Below are positions 47,110 to 55,505 of a stretch of DNA of 64,000 nt, piece after piece. Made by a program: the position numbers and the translations under genes. This DNA comes from Candidatus Aquidulcis sp. (lineage in GTDB: Bacteria > Chloroflexota > Anaerolineae > UBA4142): positions 38,295-102,294 of the forward strand of contig DYJA01000013.1 in NCBI GenBank assembly GCA_020723345.1, given 5' to 3'. A model generated the notes under the pieces. That model had not been told where the DNA came from and ran no database searches. It saw only the letters and a list, made by a program, of their open reading frames with translations. The number at the start of each line of letters is the position of its first letter. Position 1 is the stretch's first letter.

Positions 47110-50100
47110 TCACACCACTTCCAGCGTTCCCCACTGCCCCAACATCTCATCCAACGTGTTTTGCACCTGACTGTAACTCGTCGAGTGATTCGGGAAATCG
47201 AGTTGAACGACGCCTTGCGGATTTGGCACGTAAAAAGTAAAACGGTCGCGTCCGTCCGCGCTTGATAACACCGAGAGCAGTTCGCGCATGCGATGGACGT
47301 CTTCGTCGTAATCGTTCGTGCGCGACAAAAAGATTCGCAAATGCCGCGCGGCTCGATACGCCGCGGACGATTCTGCCGCACGCGCCGGTTCGGCGACCGG
47401 CGCATACATTTCGCCATTCGATTTCGCGCTGGGCGCGCCGCCGTTCCCGCTGCTCGGCTTCTCCGCGTGCCCGTTCCCATTTTCTTTCTGGTCACTGGAT
47501 ACTGAAGACTGAACACTGTTCACTGTTGACGGTTCACCGTTCACTTCTTCCGGCAGCGGCGGCAGAAACGCGCCATCCTCCGCAAAAGGATCGACCTCCG
47601 CGATTGCCGCTTCCTCCGCGTCCGGCATCGCGACCTGAACCGGTGATGGCTGCCCGCCGACGGCTGCATCCTGAGCGGAGCGGAGCGAAGTCGAAGGAGC
47701 ACCGGTCAGCGGTCGGTCGTCGGCGGTCGATATAACGTACTCTTCCGCCGAATCGCACAGCACCTGAATTTTGCCGTCGCGCAGTTCGACTTTGCCTTTG
47801 ACGAGCAGCAACGAATCCGCGCGCCACAATTCGCGCGTCCGCTCGAACACTTTCGGGAATACGGTGATCTCGGTTGCGCCCGACGGATCTTCGAGCGAGA
47901 CGAACGCCATCGGGTCGCCTTTTTTCGTCGTGATCACGCGCGCGCCGGTGACAACGCCGGCGAGCGTGATCGTTTGCCGCGCAAGCGATTCGTCGAGTTG
48001 CGTCGCGAGGTGAGTCGCGCGGTTGCCGGAACTGCGCGCGAGCCGCATCAACGGATTGTCTGAAAAGTACGCGCCGGTCAATTCTTTTTCGTCGGCGAGT
48101 TTATCGCGATTTGGCGTTTCCGGTTCATCCGGCAGCGTGCCAAACGTATCTGCCGACAAACCCGGCATCGCCGCGCTTGCGCCGAACATCGAAAGTTGAC
48201 CGCGATCGCTGGCTTGATGCGCGGCTTGCGACGCCGCCATCATCCGATCCAAAACCTTCAAGAGTTGCGATCTCCGACCGAACTGATCCATCGCTCCGGC
48301 TTTGATCAGCGATTCGAGCACGCGGCGATTGACGGAGCGCAGATCGACGCGCCGACAAAAATCGTCGAGCGATTTGAACGCGCCGCCTCCTGAGCTTGTC
48401 GAAGGATTGCGCGCGTTGACGATCACCTCGACTGCGCCGACGCCGACGTTTTTGATCGCGCTGAGCGCAAAGTGAATGCCTTTGCTGTCCGGCGTGATCG
48501 CAAAATTTACGTCGCTCGTGTTCACGTTCGGCGGCAGAATTTCATAGCCCATCCGCCGCGCCTCGCTAACGAGTTGTCCAACTTTTTCGACGTTGCCAAG
48601 TTCGGTCATTAGCAGCGCGGTCATATATTCGAGCGGATAGTACGCTTTGAGGTACGCGGTCTGGCACGTCAGCACCGCATAATTCGCGGCATGCGCTTTG
48701 TTGAAACCGTAACGCGCGAAATATTCAATGTCGCCGTAAGTCGCTTCGGCTACTGATTTTTCGATTTCGTTTGCCACCGCGCCCTTGACAAATTTCTCGC
48801 GGTGCGCTTCGATCTTTTCTTTGATCTTCTTGCCGACCGCTTTGCGGATGTCGTCCGCCTCGCCCGGCTTGTAGCCCGCCATCACGACCGCGGCTTGGAT
48901 GATCTGTTCCTGATAGACGATGATCCCGAACGTTTCGTCGAGCACCTGTTTGAGTTTGGGATGTTTGTACTCGACGCGTTCCTTGCCGTGCAAGCGATTG
49001 ATGTACGTCCCGATGTACTCCATCGGTCCCGGACGATAGAGCGAGATCGCGGCGACGACATGTTCGAACTTGTCGGGCTTCATCTGCTGAAGCACTTTGC
49101 GAAGTCCCGCGCCTTCAACCTGAAAAACGCCGGTCACATCGCCGCGCGTCAACAGATCGAATGCTTTCGGATCGTCGACCGGAATATTGCTCAAATCGAA
49201 TTCGACGCCGTGGCGCTGCTTGATCAACTCGCACGCGCGCCGCATAATCGTCAGCGACGCGAGTCCGAGGTAATCCATCTTGAGCAAACCGACGCGTTCG
49301 AGCCAGTTCATCTCGTACTCGACGACCGGGAAACCGCCGGAACTGTCGCCTTTGGTCGGGCGATGCAGCGGCGCGTACTCGACGATCGGCTTGTCCGCGA
49401 CGACGACGCCCGCCGCGTGCGTACCCGCGTTGCGCGCCACGCCTTCGAGCAAGCGCGCGTTGTCGATCAATTTGCGAATGTAGTCGCTCTCTTCGTACGC
49501 CTGCCTGAACTCCGGAATTTTTTCGAGCATATCGTCGAGTTTGACGTTGGGTCCTGTCGGCAGCAACTTGGCGATGCGATCCACTTCGCTCAGTGGATAA
49601 TCGAGCGCGCGCCCCACGTCGCGAATGGACGCCTTTGCCGCGAGCGTACCGAACGTGACGATCTGCGCGACGTTGTCCTTGCCGTACTTTTGAATCGTGT
49701 ATTCGATCAATTCCGCGCGGCGATCATCTTGAAAGTCCAGATCAATGTCCGGCATCGAGACGCGACCTGGGTTCAGGAAGCGTTCGAAGATCAGCCGATG
49801 CTGGATCGGATCGAGGTTGGTGATGCCCGCGCAGTACGCCGCCATCGATCCGGCGGCGGAGCCGCGCACGTTGAACCAGATGTTGCGCTCGCGCGCTGCG
49901 CGCAGCAAATCCCACACGATTAAAAAGTACGTGTCGAATCCCATCTGATGAATGATGCCGAGTTCGTACTCGAGCCGTTCGCGCGCGGCGGGATTGCCGT
50001 TCGGATAATATCTCTGAAAGCCCTGCTCGCACAGATGCCGCAGATATGTTTCCGCCGTAAAACCATCCGGCAGCGGAAAGTTGGGGAGGTGAAATCCTTT

Positions 50101-50931
50101 GAAATCGAGATCGACGTTGCAGCGTTCCGCGACAGCGAGTGTGTTCGCGATCGCTTCGGGCACTTCGCGCCACACCGCGCGCATTTCGTCGGACGATTTC
50201 AGATAATAGTCGCTGCCGTCCATCCGCATCCGCTTGGGATCGGTGATGACGGTGTTGGTCTGGATGCACAGCAAAATATCTTGCGGACCGGCGTCTTCGG
50301 GGCGAAGGTAATGCGCGTCGTTCGTCGCGACGAGCGGCAGATTGAATTCGCGCGCGAGCGCGATCAATTCCTTGTCCAGTCCGGCAAATTCCGCGATGCC
50401 GTGCTCTTGCAGTTCGACGTAAAAGCGATCTTTGAACACATCGCGGTACCAGTCAAGCACGCGGCGCGCTTCTTCTTTGCGCCCGTCGGTCAACAGGCGC
50501 GGCACTTCGCCGGAAGGGCAGCCGGTCGTGCAAATCAAACCGGCGCTGTGCGCGGCGAGGAAATCGTGATCGACGCGCGGATAGTAGTAGAATCCTTCCA
50601 GTTCCGCCGCCGAAACGATCTTGAGCAAATTCTGATAGCCGACGTTGTTTTCCGCGAGCAAAAGCAGATGGTGCGAGTTGCGATCCTCTTTCGCGTCGCG
50701 GTCTTTCATCGAATGTTTCGCGAGGTACGCTTCGATGCCGATGATCGGCTTGATGCCTTTCGCTTTGCACGCGTCGTAAAATTCGATGGCGGCAAACATC
50801 GCGCCGTGGTCGGTGAGCGCGAGCGCGGGCTGCTGCAATTCGGCGGCGCGCGCGGCGAGGTCTTTCGGATGCGGCAGACCGTCGAGCAAACTATATTCAC
50901 TGTGGACGTGGAGATGAACGAAATCGGACAT
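47110..50931 (-). CDS. dnaE: DNA polymerase III alpha subunit
   Basis: 1273 residues. The PHP domain starts FVHLHVHSEYSLLDGLPHPK; the palm contains PDIDLDFQDDRR (catalytic Asp) and the second acidic region follows; VGVGAVEVIVNARNP lies in the HhH region, and an OB-fold (ITLAGVVTGARVITTKKGDP) and a C-terminal clamp-binding region follow. It is the replicative polymerase. Two short Ser/Thr-rich segments, NPSTSSGGGAF and GAPSTSLRSAQDAAVG, correspond to in-frame interspersed repeats, and a third (STVNSVQSSVSSDQKEN) to CTGTTCACTG-type words. They lie in loops or the tail and leave the motifs intact. It is encoded alone, with a hairpin of GAGCCAATG words upstream. Confidence 0.95.
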   Translation of the reverse strand: MSDFVHLHVHSEYSLLDGLPHPKDLAARAAELQQPALALTDHGAMFAAIEFYDACKAKGIKPIIGIEAYLAKHSMKDRDAKEDRNSHHLLLLAENNVGYQNLLKIVSAAELEGFYYYPRVDHDFLAAHSAGLICTTGCPSGEVPRLLTDGRKEEARRVLDWYRDVFKDRFYVELQEHGIAEFAGLDKELIALAREFNLPLVATNDAHYLRPEDAGPQDILLCIQTNTVITDPKRMRMDGSDYYLKSSDEMRAVWREVPEAIANTLAVAERCNVDLDFKGFHLPNFPLPDGFTAETYLRHLCEQGFQRYYPNGNPAARERLEYELGIIHQMGFDTYFLIVWDLLRAARERNIWFNVRGSAAGSMAAYCAGITNLDPIQHRLIFERFLNPGRVSMPDIDLDFQDDRRAELIEYTIQKYGKDNVAQIVTFGTLAAKASIRDVGRALDYPLSEVDRIAKLLPTGPNVKLDDMLEKIPEFRQAYEESDYIRKLIDNARLLEGVARNAGTHAAGVVVADKPIVEYAPLHRPTKGDSSGGFPVVEYEMNWLERVGLLKMDYLGLASLTIMRRACELIKQRHGVEFDLSNIPVDDPKAFDLLTRGDVTGVFQVEGAGLRKVLQQMKPDKFEHVVAAISLYRPGPMEYIGTYINRLHGKERVEYKHPKLKQVLDETFGIIVYQEQIIQAAVVMAGYKPGEADDIRKAVGKKIKEKIEAHREKFVKGAVANEIEKSVAEATYGDIEYFARYGFNKAHAANYAVLTCQTAYLKAYYPLEYMTALLMTELGNVEKVGQLVSEARRMGYEILPPNVNTSDVNFAITPDSKGIHFALSAIKNVGVGAVEVIVNARNPSTSSGGGAFKSLDDFCRRVDLRSVNRRVLESLIKAGAMDQFGRRSQLLKVLDRMMAASQAAHQASDRGQLSMFGASAAMPGLSADTFGTLPDEPETPNRDKLADEKELTGAYFSDNPLMRLARSSGNRATHLATQLDESLARQTITLAGVVTGARVITTKKGDPMAFVSLEDPSGATEITVFPKVFERTRELWRADSLLLVKGKVELRDGKIQVLCDSAEEYVISTADDRPLTGAPSTSLRSAQDAAVGGQPSPVQVAMPDAEEAAIAEVDPFAEDGAFLPPLPEEVNGEPSTVNSVQSSVSSDQKENGNGHAEKPSSGNGGAPSAKSNGEMYAPVAEPARAAESSAAYRAARHLRIFLSRTNDYDEDVHRMRELLSVLSSADGRDRFTFYVPNPQGVVQLDFPNHSTSYSQVQNTLDEMLGQWGTLEVV
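47667..47700. repeat. In-frame CCTTCGAC..CTCAGGATGC repeat in dnaE
   Basis: Read on the minus strand: TCCTTCGACTTCGCTCCGCT, then CAGGATGC; encodes GAPSTSLRSAQDAA. Confidence 0.8.
48388..48409. repeat. In-frame CCTTCGACAAGCTCAGG repeat in dnaE
   Basis: Read on the minus strand: TCCTTCGACAAGCTCAGGAG, the widespread interspersed element; encodes NPSTSSGGG. Confidence 0.8.
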
Positions 50932-50935
50932 AGTT

Positions 50936-51030
50936 CCTCAATGAGCCAATGTGTCAATAAAACCAATGAGCCAAACAGATGCGTCGTGGAAACGTTGGCT
51001 CATTGGCTCATTGGGTAATTGGTTCATTGC
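50936..51030. repeat. Intergenic AATGAGCCAA / TTGGCTCATT hairpin
   Basis: CAATGAGCCAATG and a second AATGAGCCAA word on the left pair with TTGGCTCATTGGCTCATTGG on the right, around the loop ACAGATGCGTCGTGG. It lies directly upstream of dnaE. Confidence 0.75.
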
Positions 51031-51108
51031 TGATTATAGCACGGATTTTCTTTTTTGGATCAGGGAGTTGGGCGAGTTTTCAAAATTTTAAGGGAGCGCG
51101 ATCCCCCG

Positions 51109-51138
51109 TTGACAAACTGGGGCGATTCGTGGTATCTT
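51109..51138 (+). promoter_or_regulatory. Promoter of the acyl-CoA ligase gene
   Basis: TTGACA (51109-51114), 18-bp spacer and TATCTT (51133-51138), about 50 bases before the ATG. Confidence 0.6.
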
Positions 51139-51190
51139 AAAGCCGCACAATTATTCCACAGGCACGATCAATTTCTGCAAGGAGGGAGAA

Positions 51191-52879
51191 ATGGACAAGC
51201 CGTGGCTCGCACATTACGAAAAAGGTGTACGAGCATCTTTGGATTATCCGGCAGTGCCGATGCATTATTTCTTAGAACAATCGGCTGCCAAGTACCCGGA
51301 CAATCCGATCACGATTTTTGGCAACGGCAGTAAACTGGACGCCAAGTTGACGTATCGCGAGTTGAACGATCACGTCAATCGGTTGGCGAACGCGCTGAGC
51401 GCGATGGGCGTCAAGAAGGGCGACCGCGTGGCGCTGTATCTGCCGAACTGCCCGCAGTACGTGATCGGTTATTATGCGACGTTGAAACTGGGCGCCATCG
51501 TCGCACCGAACAATCCCCTGTACGTCCCCCGCGAACTGGAATTCCAAGTGAACGACGCCGGCGCGGAAACGCTCATCTGTCTTTCGCGCTTTTATCCCAA
51601 CGTGCAAAAAATTCGCGCGAACACGAAACTCAAAAACGTGATCGTCGCGAACATCAAAGAGTACTTTTCGCCGATTCTCAAATTGCTCTTCACCGTCGCC
51701 AAAGAGAAAAAAGAGGGGCATCACCAAACGCTCGCGCCCGGCGATCATTGGTTCCCCGATGTGATCGCCCGCGCGCCTGCGACCAAACCGAACGTCGAGG
51801 TGCGTCCCGAAGACACGGCGGTCTTGTTGTACACCGGCGGCACGACCGGCGTACCGAAAGCCGCCGAGATCACGCACAAGAATCTCGTCGCGAACGCTCT
51901 GCAATGCAAGGAGTGGATCCAGGGATTGCGGGAAGGACAAGAAACCTGGCTGACTGCGCTGCCGCTGTATCATTCGTACGCGATGACGACGTGCATGAAC
52001 TTGAGCATTTACACGGCAGGCGCGATGGTTCTGATCCCCAATCCGCGCGAATTGGCGAGTGTCCTCAAGGCGATCAATTTGCACAAACCCACGCAGTTCC
52101 CGGGCGTGCCGACGATGTACACCGCGATCAACAATTTCCCGGATGTCCAAAAGTACGATCTCAAGTCCATCAAGGCCTGCGTCAGCGGCGCGTCCGGTTT
52201 GCCGGTCGAGGTGCAGAAAAAATTCCAAGATCTCACCGGCGCGCGTCTCGTCGAAGGGTACGGCTTGAGCGAAGCGACGCCGGTCACGCATGCCAATCCG
52301 ATTTTCGGCGAAAACCGCATTGGCACGATCGGCTTGCCTTGGCCCGATACGACGGCGAGGATCATGGACCTCGACACGGGCACGAAAGAAATGCCGGTCG
52401 GCGAATCGGGCGAGTTGGTGATTCAAGGTCCGCAAGTGATGAAGGGCTATTGGAATCGCCCGGACGAAACGGCGAAGACGCTGCGCGGCGGCTGGCTCTA
52501 TACCGGCGACATCGCCAAGATGGACGCAGACGGCTACTTTCAGATCGTCGATCGCAAGAAGGACATGATCATCGTCGGCGGGTTCAATGTCTATCCACGG
52601 GATGTGGAAGAGGTCCTGTACCAGCACCCCAAGATTTTGGAAGCGGTCGTCGCCGGCATTCCGGATCCCAAGAGCGGCGAGCGCGTGAAAGCGTACGTCA
52701 TTCTGAAACCCGGTCAGACGGCGACGGTTGACGAGATCATGGCGTACTGCAAAGAAAACCTGACCGGCTACAAACGTCCGCACGAGATCGAGTTCCGCGA
52801 TTCGTTACCTAAGACGATGGTGGGCAAGATTCTCCGGCGGCAGTTGGTAGACGAGGAAAAGAAAAAAGCGGCAGGATAG
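51191..52879 (+). CDS. fadD: Long-chain fatty-acid-CoA ligase (AMP-dependent)
   Basis: 562 residues. The adenylation core has VLLYTGGTTGVPKAAEITHK (P-loop), YGLSEATPVTHANP, GWLYTGDIAKMDADGYFQIV and RKKDMIIVGGFNVYPRDVEE, then the catalytic Lys region KTMVGKILRRQLVD. It activates fatty acids to acyl-AMP and then acyl-CoA at the cytoplasmic side. AGGAGGG lies a few bases before the ATG, and it has its own promoter and a terminator hairpin at 52889. No beta-oxidation genes are adjacent. The exact chain length cannot be read from sequence. Confidence 0.9.
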   Translation: MDKPWLAHYEKGVRASLDYPAVPMHYFLEQSAAKYPDNPITIFGNGSKLDAKLTYRELNDHVNRLANALSAMGVKKGDRVALYLPNCPQYVIGYYATLKLGAIVAPNNPLYVPRELEFQVNDAGAETLICLSRFYPNVQKIRANTKLKNVIVANIKEYFSPILKLLFTVAKEKKEGHHQTLAPGDHWFPDVIARAPATKPNVEVRPEDTAVLLYTGGTTGVPKAAEITHKNLVANALQCKEWIQGLREGQETWLTALPLYHSYAMTTCMNLSIYTAGAMVLIPNPRELASVLKAINLHKPTQFPGVPTMYTAINNFPDVQKYDLKSIKACVSGASGLPVEVQKKFQDLTGARLVEGYGLSEATPVTHANPIFGENRIGTIGLPWPDTTARIMDLDTGTKEMPVGESGELVIQGPQVMKGYWNRPDETAKTLRGGWLYTGDIAKMDADGYFQIVDRKKDMIIVGGFNVYPRDVEEVLYQHPKILEAVVAGIPDPKSGERVKAYVILKPGQTATVDEIMAYCKENLTGYKRPHEIEFRDSLPKTMVGKILRRQLVDEEKKKAAG

Positions 52880-52888
52880 CGCAAATGC

Positions 52889-52915
52889 TAGGGCAGGAGT
52901 CAAACTCCTGCCCTA
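52889..52915 (+). terminator. Terminator hairpin after the acyl-CoA ligase gene
   Basis: TAGGGCAGGAGT and its exact complement around CAA, then ACTTT; 10 bases after the stop. Confidence 0.75.
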
Positions 52916-52934
52916 ACTTTGGAAGAGGAACAAC

Positions 52935-53360
52935 ATGGCGCGATGGATGTTCTCCAAATCGCAACTCTGGATTTGTTTCATCGGCGCGTGCGCGATCATC
53001 GCAGGTTTGATCGTGATGTGGATCTTCCGCCCAGCGGCGCAAATTGTTCGCCCTTGGTACTTCGGGCTCGCGGCTGTCTTGTTTCCGTTGGGCATCCTTC
53101 TGATTCTGTATGGAGTGCAACGAACTCCGCGCCGGATCATCCGCCTAGTTCGGGCGGTGGGAATCTATTTACTTTTCGGTGTAATCTTTTGGATAGTTTT
53201 TATTGGACAGTTGGCATGGAGAGCAGGTTCCTTAACCGCGCTTTTCCCGTTTATTGAAAGTCTCGCCAAGTACCCCTGGTTACTTGTTTGGGGGATCGTA
53301 TTTTGGCCTACAATGACAATTCAGAATGCGGGAATCTTTGGGTACTGGCTCTTCGACTAG
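52935..53360 (+). CDS. Small integral membrane protein of unknown function
   Basis: 141 residues with four hydrophobic segments (LWICFIGACAIIAGLIVMWI, LAAVLFPLGILLILYGV, IYLLFGVIFWIVFIGQLAW, WLLVWGIVFWPTMTI) and no obvious motif. GGAAGAGGAACAAC precedes the ATG. It follows the ligase terminator, so expression may be weak or depend on read-through. Convergent with the MOSC gene. Confidence 0.6.
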   Translation: MARWMFSKSQLWICFIGACAIIAGLIVMWIFRPAAQIVRPWYFGLAAVLFPLGILLILYGVQRTPRRIIRLVRAVGIYLLFGVIFWIVFIGQLAWRAGSLTALFPFIESLAKYPWLLVWGIVFWPTMTIQNAGIFGYWLFD

Positions 53361-53364
53361 CCAA

Positions 53365-53793
53365 CTACACTTCACCCTCGATCATTATCACATCTCCCAC
53401 GCGCACTTCCCCGCCCTCGATCACGCGCGCGAGCATCCCGCGCTGTCCCTGCATCCGCTCGCGCAACCCCGGACGAATATCGTCAATCATCTTGCACGGA
53501 TCGCACGCTTGCGTGATTTCAAATACCGCGCCGCCCGCGCGCAAGCGCGTCCCCGGCGCGAGCGTTTTCAATTCGACGCCGCGCGTCGTGATGTTCTCGC
53601 GCACACGCCCGGCTTCCAACCCAAACGCGTTCAGCGTTTCCTCATCCATCAACAAAACTTGCCGCTTGCCGCCGGGCTTGTTGTGAATGTCGCCTTCCAT
53701 TCCCAGGTCGGCAACCGCGCGCGCGGTTTGCGGATGTTCCATCGGCGCGCGATGCGCGGTGGCAATGTGCAGCGCGACTATTTTCCCTGCCAT
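53365..53793 (-). CDS. MOSC domain protein
   Basis: 142 residues from MAGKIVALHI. The MOSC pattern is visible: GMEGDIHNKPGGKRQVLLMD, RENITTRGVELKTLAPGTRL and the Cys region ITQACDPCKMIDDI, normally the sulfur-carrier/Moco-binding Cys. Single-domain MOSC proteins are thought to handle molybdenum cofactor or sulfur transfer. GGAGGAAAC precedes the start, which is 17 bases after the ubiE stop, so the two are likely co-transcribed. The substrate is unknown. Confidence 0.88.
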   Translation of the reverse strand: MAGKIVALHIATAHRAPMEHPQTARAVADLGMEGDIHNKPGGKRQVLLMDEETLNAFGLEAGRVRENITTRGVELKTLAPGTRLRAGGAVFEITQACDPCKMIDDIRPGLRERMQGQRGMLARVIEGGEVRVGDVIMIEGEV

Positions 53794-53810
53794 GTTTCCT
53801 CCTGATTGCG

Positions 53811-54509
53811 TTATTTTGTTCCCACGTACACCGCCATCGAGCCGAGCGCCCAACGGCGAAAGTAGACCTCGCGAAAACCGACCGCGCGCATCAAGTCAAC
53901 GACTTGCTCCGGCGTGAGAAAATCGTGTACCGATTGCGGCAAGTACCGATACGCGTCGGGATTGCCGCTGAGCCAACCGCCGACACGCGGCATCACGTGA
54001 TCGAAGTAAAGTGCGAAAATGTTTTTCCAAATCGGCGCGCGCGGCGACGTGATTTCGAGCGAGACCGCGCGCCCGTTCGGTTTGAGCACGCGGTACATTT
54101 CCGCGAACGCCGCGCGCACGTCGGTCACGTTCCGCAAGACGAAACCGTTGACCGCGCAATCAAACGCGTTAGCGGGCAGCGGCAAGCGCAGCATGTCGCC
54201 TGCCGAAAACAACACGCGCGCGGCGTACTTGGTTTGCCCCAGCCGCATCATCTCCAGCGCGAAATCAATTCCGACAACGCGGCAAGTCGGTTCCACATCG
54301 CGCAGCGCCGCGGCGAAATCGCCTGTGCCAGTCGCAAGATCGAGCGCGAGTCCATCGCGCGGCGGGTGCGCCAATCGCGCGGCGGCGCGGCGCATCGCTT
54401 GATGCTGACCGAGCGTCATCACCGCGTTCATCAAATCGTAGCGCGGCGCGATGCGGTCGAACATGGTGCGGACGTAGGTGGATTTGGCGGTGCCTGATAA
54501 TTTGGTCAT
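53811..54509 (-). CDS. ubiE: Demethylmenaquinone methyltransferase (UbiE/MenG)
   Basis: 232 residues from MTKLSGTAKSTYVRTMFDRI. UbiE motifs: MFDRIAPRYDLMNAVMTLGQ, LDLATGTGDFAAALRD (SAM binding), NGFVLRNVTDVRAAFAEMYR and GRAVSLEITSPRAPIWKNIF. It methylates demethylmenaquinone, the last step of menaquinone synthesis. Upstream codons in the frame reach into a hairpin and are not part of the gene. It belongs to the minus-strand block with ubiA and ubiD. Confidence 0.92.
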   Translation of the reverse strand: MTKLSGTAKSTYVRTMFDRIAPRYDLMNAVMTLGQHQAMRRAAARLAHPPRDGLALDLATGTGDFAAALRDVEPTCRVVGIDFALEMMRLGQTKYAARVLFSAGDMLRLPLPANAFDCAVNGFVLRNVTDVRAAFAEMYRVLKPNGRAVSLEITSPRAPIWKNIFALYFDHVMPRVGGWLSGNPDAYRYLPQSVHDFLTPEQVVDLMRAVGFREVYFRRWALGSMAVYVGTK

Positions 54510-54526
54510 TCTGTTTTCAGACGGAG

Positions 54527-54575
54527 GACGAAAGACGAAGGACGAAGGTTGTACTTTCGTCCTTCGTCTTTCGTC
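54527..54575. repeat. 20-bp-arm hairpin of GACGAA words
   Basis: GACGAAAGACGAAGGACGAA and its exact reverse complement, separated by 9 bases, between the ABC permease gene and ubiE. Confidence 0.88.
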
Positions 54576-54580
54576 ATTTG

Positions 54581-54726
54581 GCGAACAGATACGGACACAA
54601 CTTGCGCAAAGATGACAACGGACAAGATCGGATTGAACGGACAAACCTATTCAGTCGCGTCTGTCCACTTAATCCGCAGTTGTCCGTTGTCATCACTTTG
54701 CGAACAGATACGGACACAACTTGCGC
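54581..54726. mobile_element. 92-bp inverted-repeat element flanked by 27-bp direct repeats (MITE-like)
   Basis: Two identical 27-bp copies (54581-54607 and 54700-54726, starting GCGAACAGATACGG) enclose 92 bp whose ends are inverted repeats (AAAGATGACAACGGACAA and TTGTCCGTTGTCATCACTTT). The right copy is the 3' end of the permease gene; the left copy also encodes the same C-terminus followed by a stop. This looks like an insertion with target duplication, or an unequal-recombination product. No transposase is present. Confidence 0.6.
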
Positions 54727-55433
54727 TCAAGAAAATCCACGACGAAATACAACGCAAGCCCCAGGACGCTCATTGCAACGACGCCCGCGTACATTTCGGG
54801 AAATGCGATGCGCTGGAACGTGTCCACGATGACGTAATAACCCAAACCCGCGTTCGTCGCGAACGATTCGGTGAAAAACAAAACGGCAATCGCGGTGCCG
54901 ATGCTGACGCGCACAGCGGTCAGTACAGCGGGCAGCGTCGCGGGCAGATAGACGAAGCGCAGCAGCGCGCGGCGCCCCGCGCCGAGCGAGCGCACCGAGT
55001 AGAGCAGTTCGGAGCGTAACGCGGCGCTCGCGTCGCGCACGACGACGAGCACTTGGAAAAATAGAATCAAAAAGATGATCGCGATTTTCGACGCGTCGCC
55101 GATGCCGAGAAACAAGATCACGATCGGCAGCAAGACGATTTTCGGAATCGGGTACGTCAGATAGATCAACGGCGCGAAAAAGCGATTGACGCGCGGGTAC
55201 TGTCCCAGCACCAAGCCCGCAGGCGTCGCCAGCGCGACCGAGAGCGCGATACTCGCGACGACGCGCCACGCGCTCACGACGAAATGCCAACCGAGTCCGC
55301 GGGGCGCTTGGACGACGAGCGCGACAAGTACGTCGGTCGGCGCGGGCAGAATATCGCGATTCAGCATCAGCGCGGCGATTTCCCACACGACGAAAAGCGC
55401 GAGCGCGGCGAGGAGGATGTCACGTTGCCTCAT
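54693..55433 (-). CDS. ABC transporter permease (SsuC/TauC type)
   Basis: 246 residues with six hydrophobic helices. The BPD-type EAA loop is visible as SVRSLGAGRRALLRFVYLPA, and TFQRIAFPEMYAGVV is the typical C-terminal segment. It forms the channel of an importer with the ATPase at 55506 and the binding protein at 56447. The last residues (KLCPYLFAK) and the stop sit in the duplicated 27-bp end of the inverted-repeat element. Substrates in this family are sulfonates, nitrate, thiamine precursors or aromatic acids. Confidence 0.87.
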   Translation of the reverse strand: MRQRDILLAALALFVVWEIAALMLNRDILPAPTDVLVALVVQAPRGLGWHFVVSAWRVVASIALSVALATPAGLVLGQYPRVNRFFAPLIYLTYPIPKIVLLPIVILFLGIGDASKIAIIFLILFFQVLVVVRDASAALRSELLYSVRSLGAGRRALLRFVYLPATLPAVLTAVRVSIGTAIAVLFFTESFATNAGLGYYVIVDTFQRIAFPEMYAGVVAMSVLGLALYFVVDFLERKLCPYLFAK

Positions 55434-55440
55434 TCTAGTT

Positions 55441-55505
55441 TTCAGTATTCAGTATCCAGTATTCAGTCTGCACACTATTACTGAACACTGAATACTGAAT
55501 ACTGC
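55441..55505. repeat. Intergenic hairpin of TATTCAGTATCCAG words
   Basis: CAGTATTCAGTATCCAGTAT and further words pair with ACTGAACACTGAATACTGAA, separated by TCTGCACACT. It lies between the permease start and the ATPase stop. Confidence 0.7.

Noticed and set aside
50936..51030. Origin of replication near dnaE
   Set aside because: No dnaA gene or DnaA-box cluster; the repeats are ordinary junction hairpins.
54581..54726. Insertion sequence with transposase
   Set aside because: Only 92 bp between the direct repeats and no coding capacity; at most a non-autonomous element.
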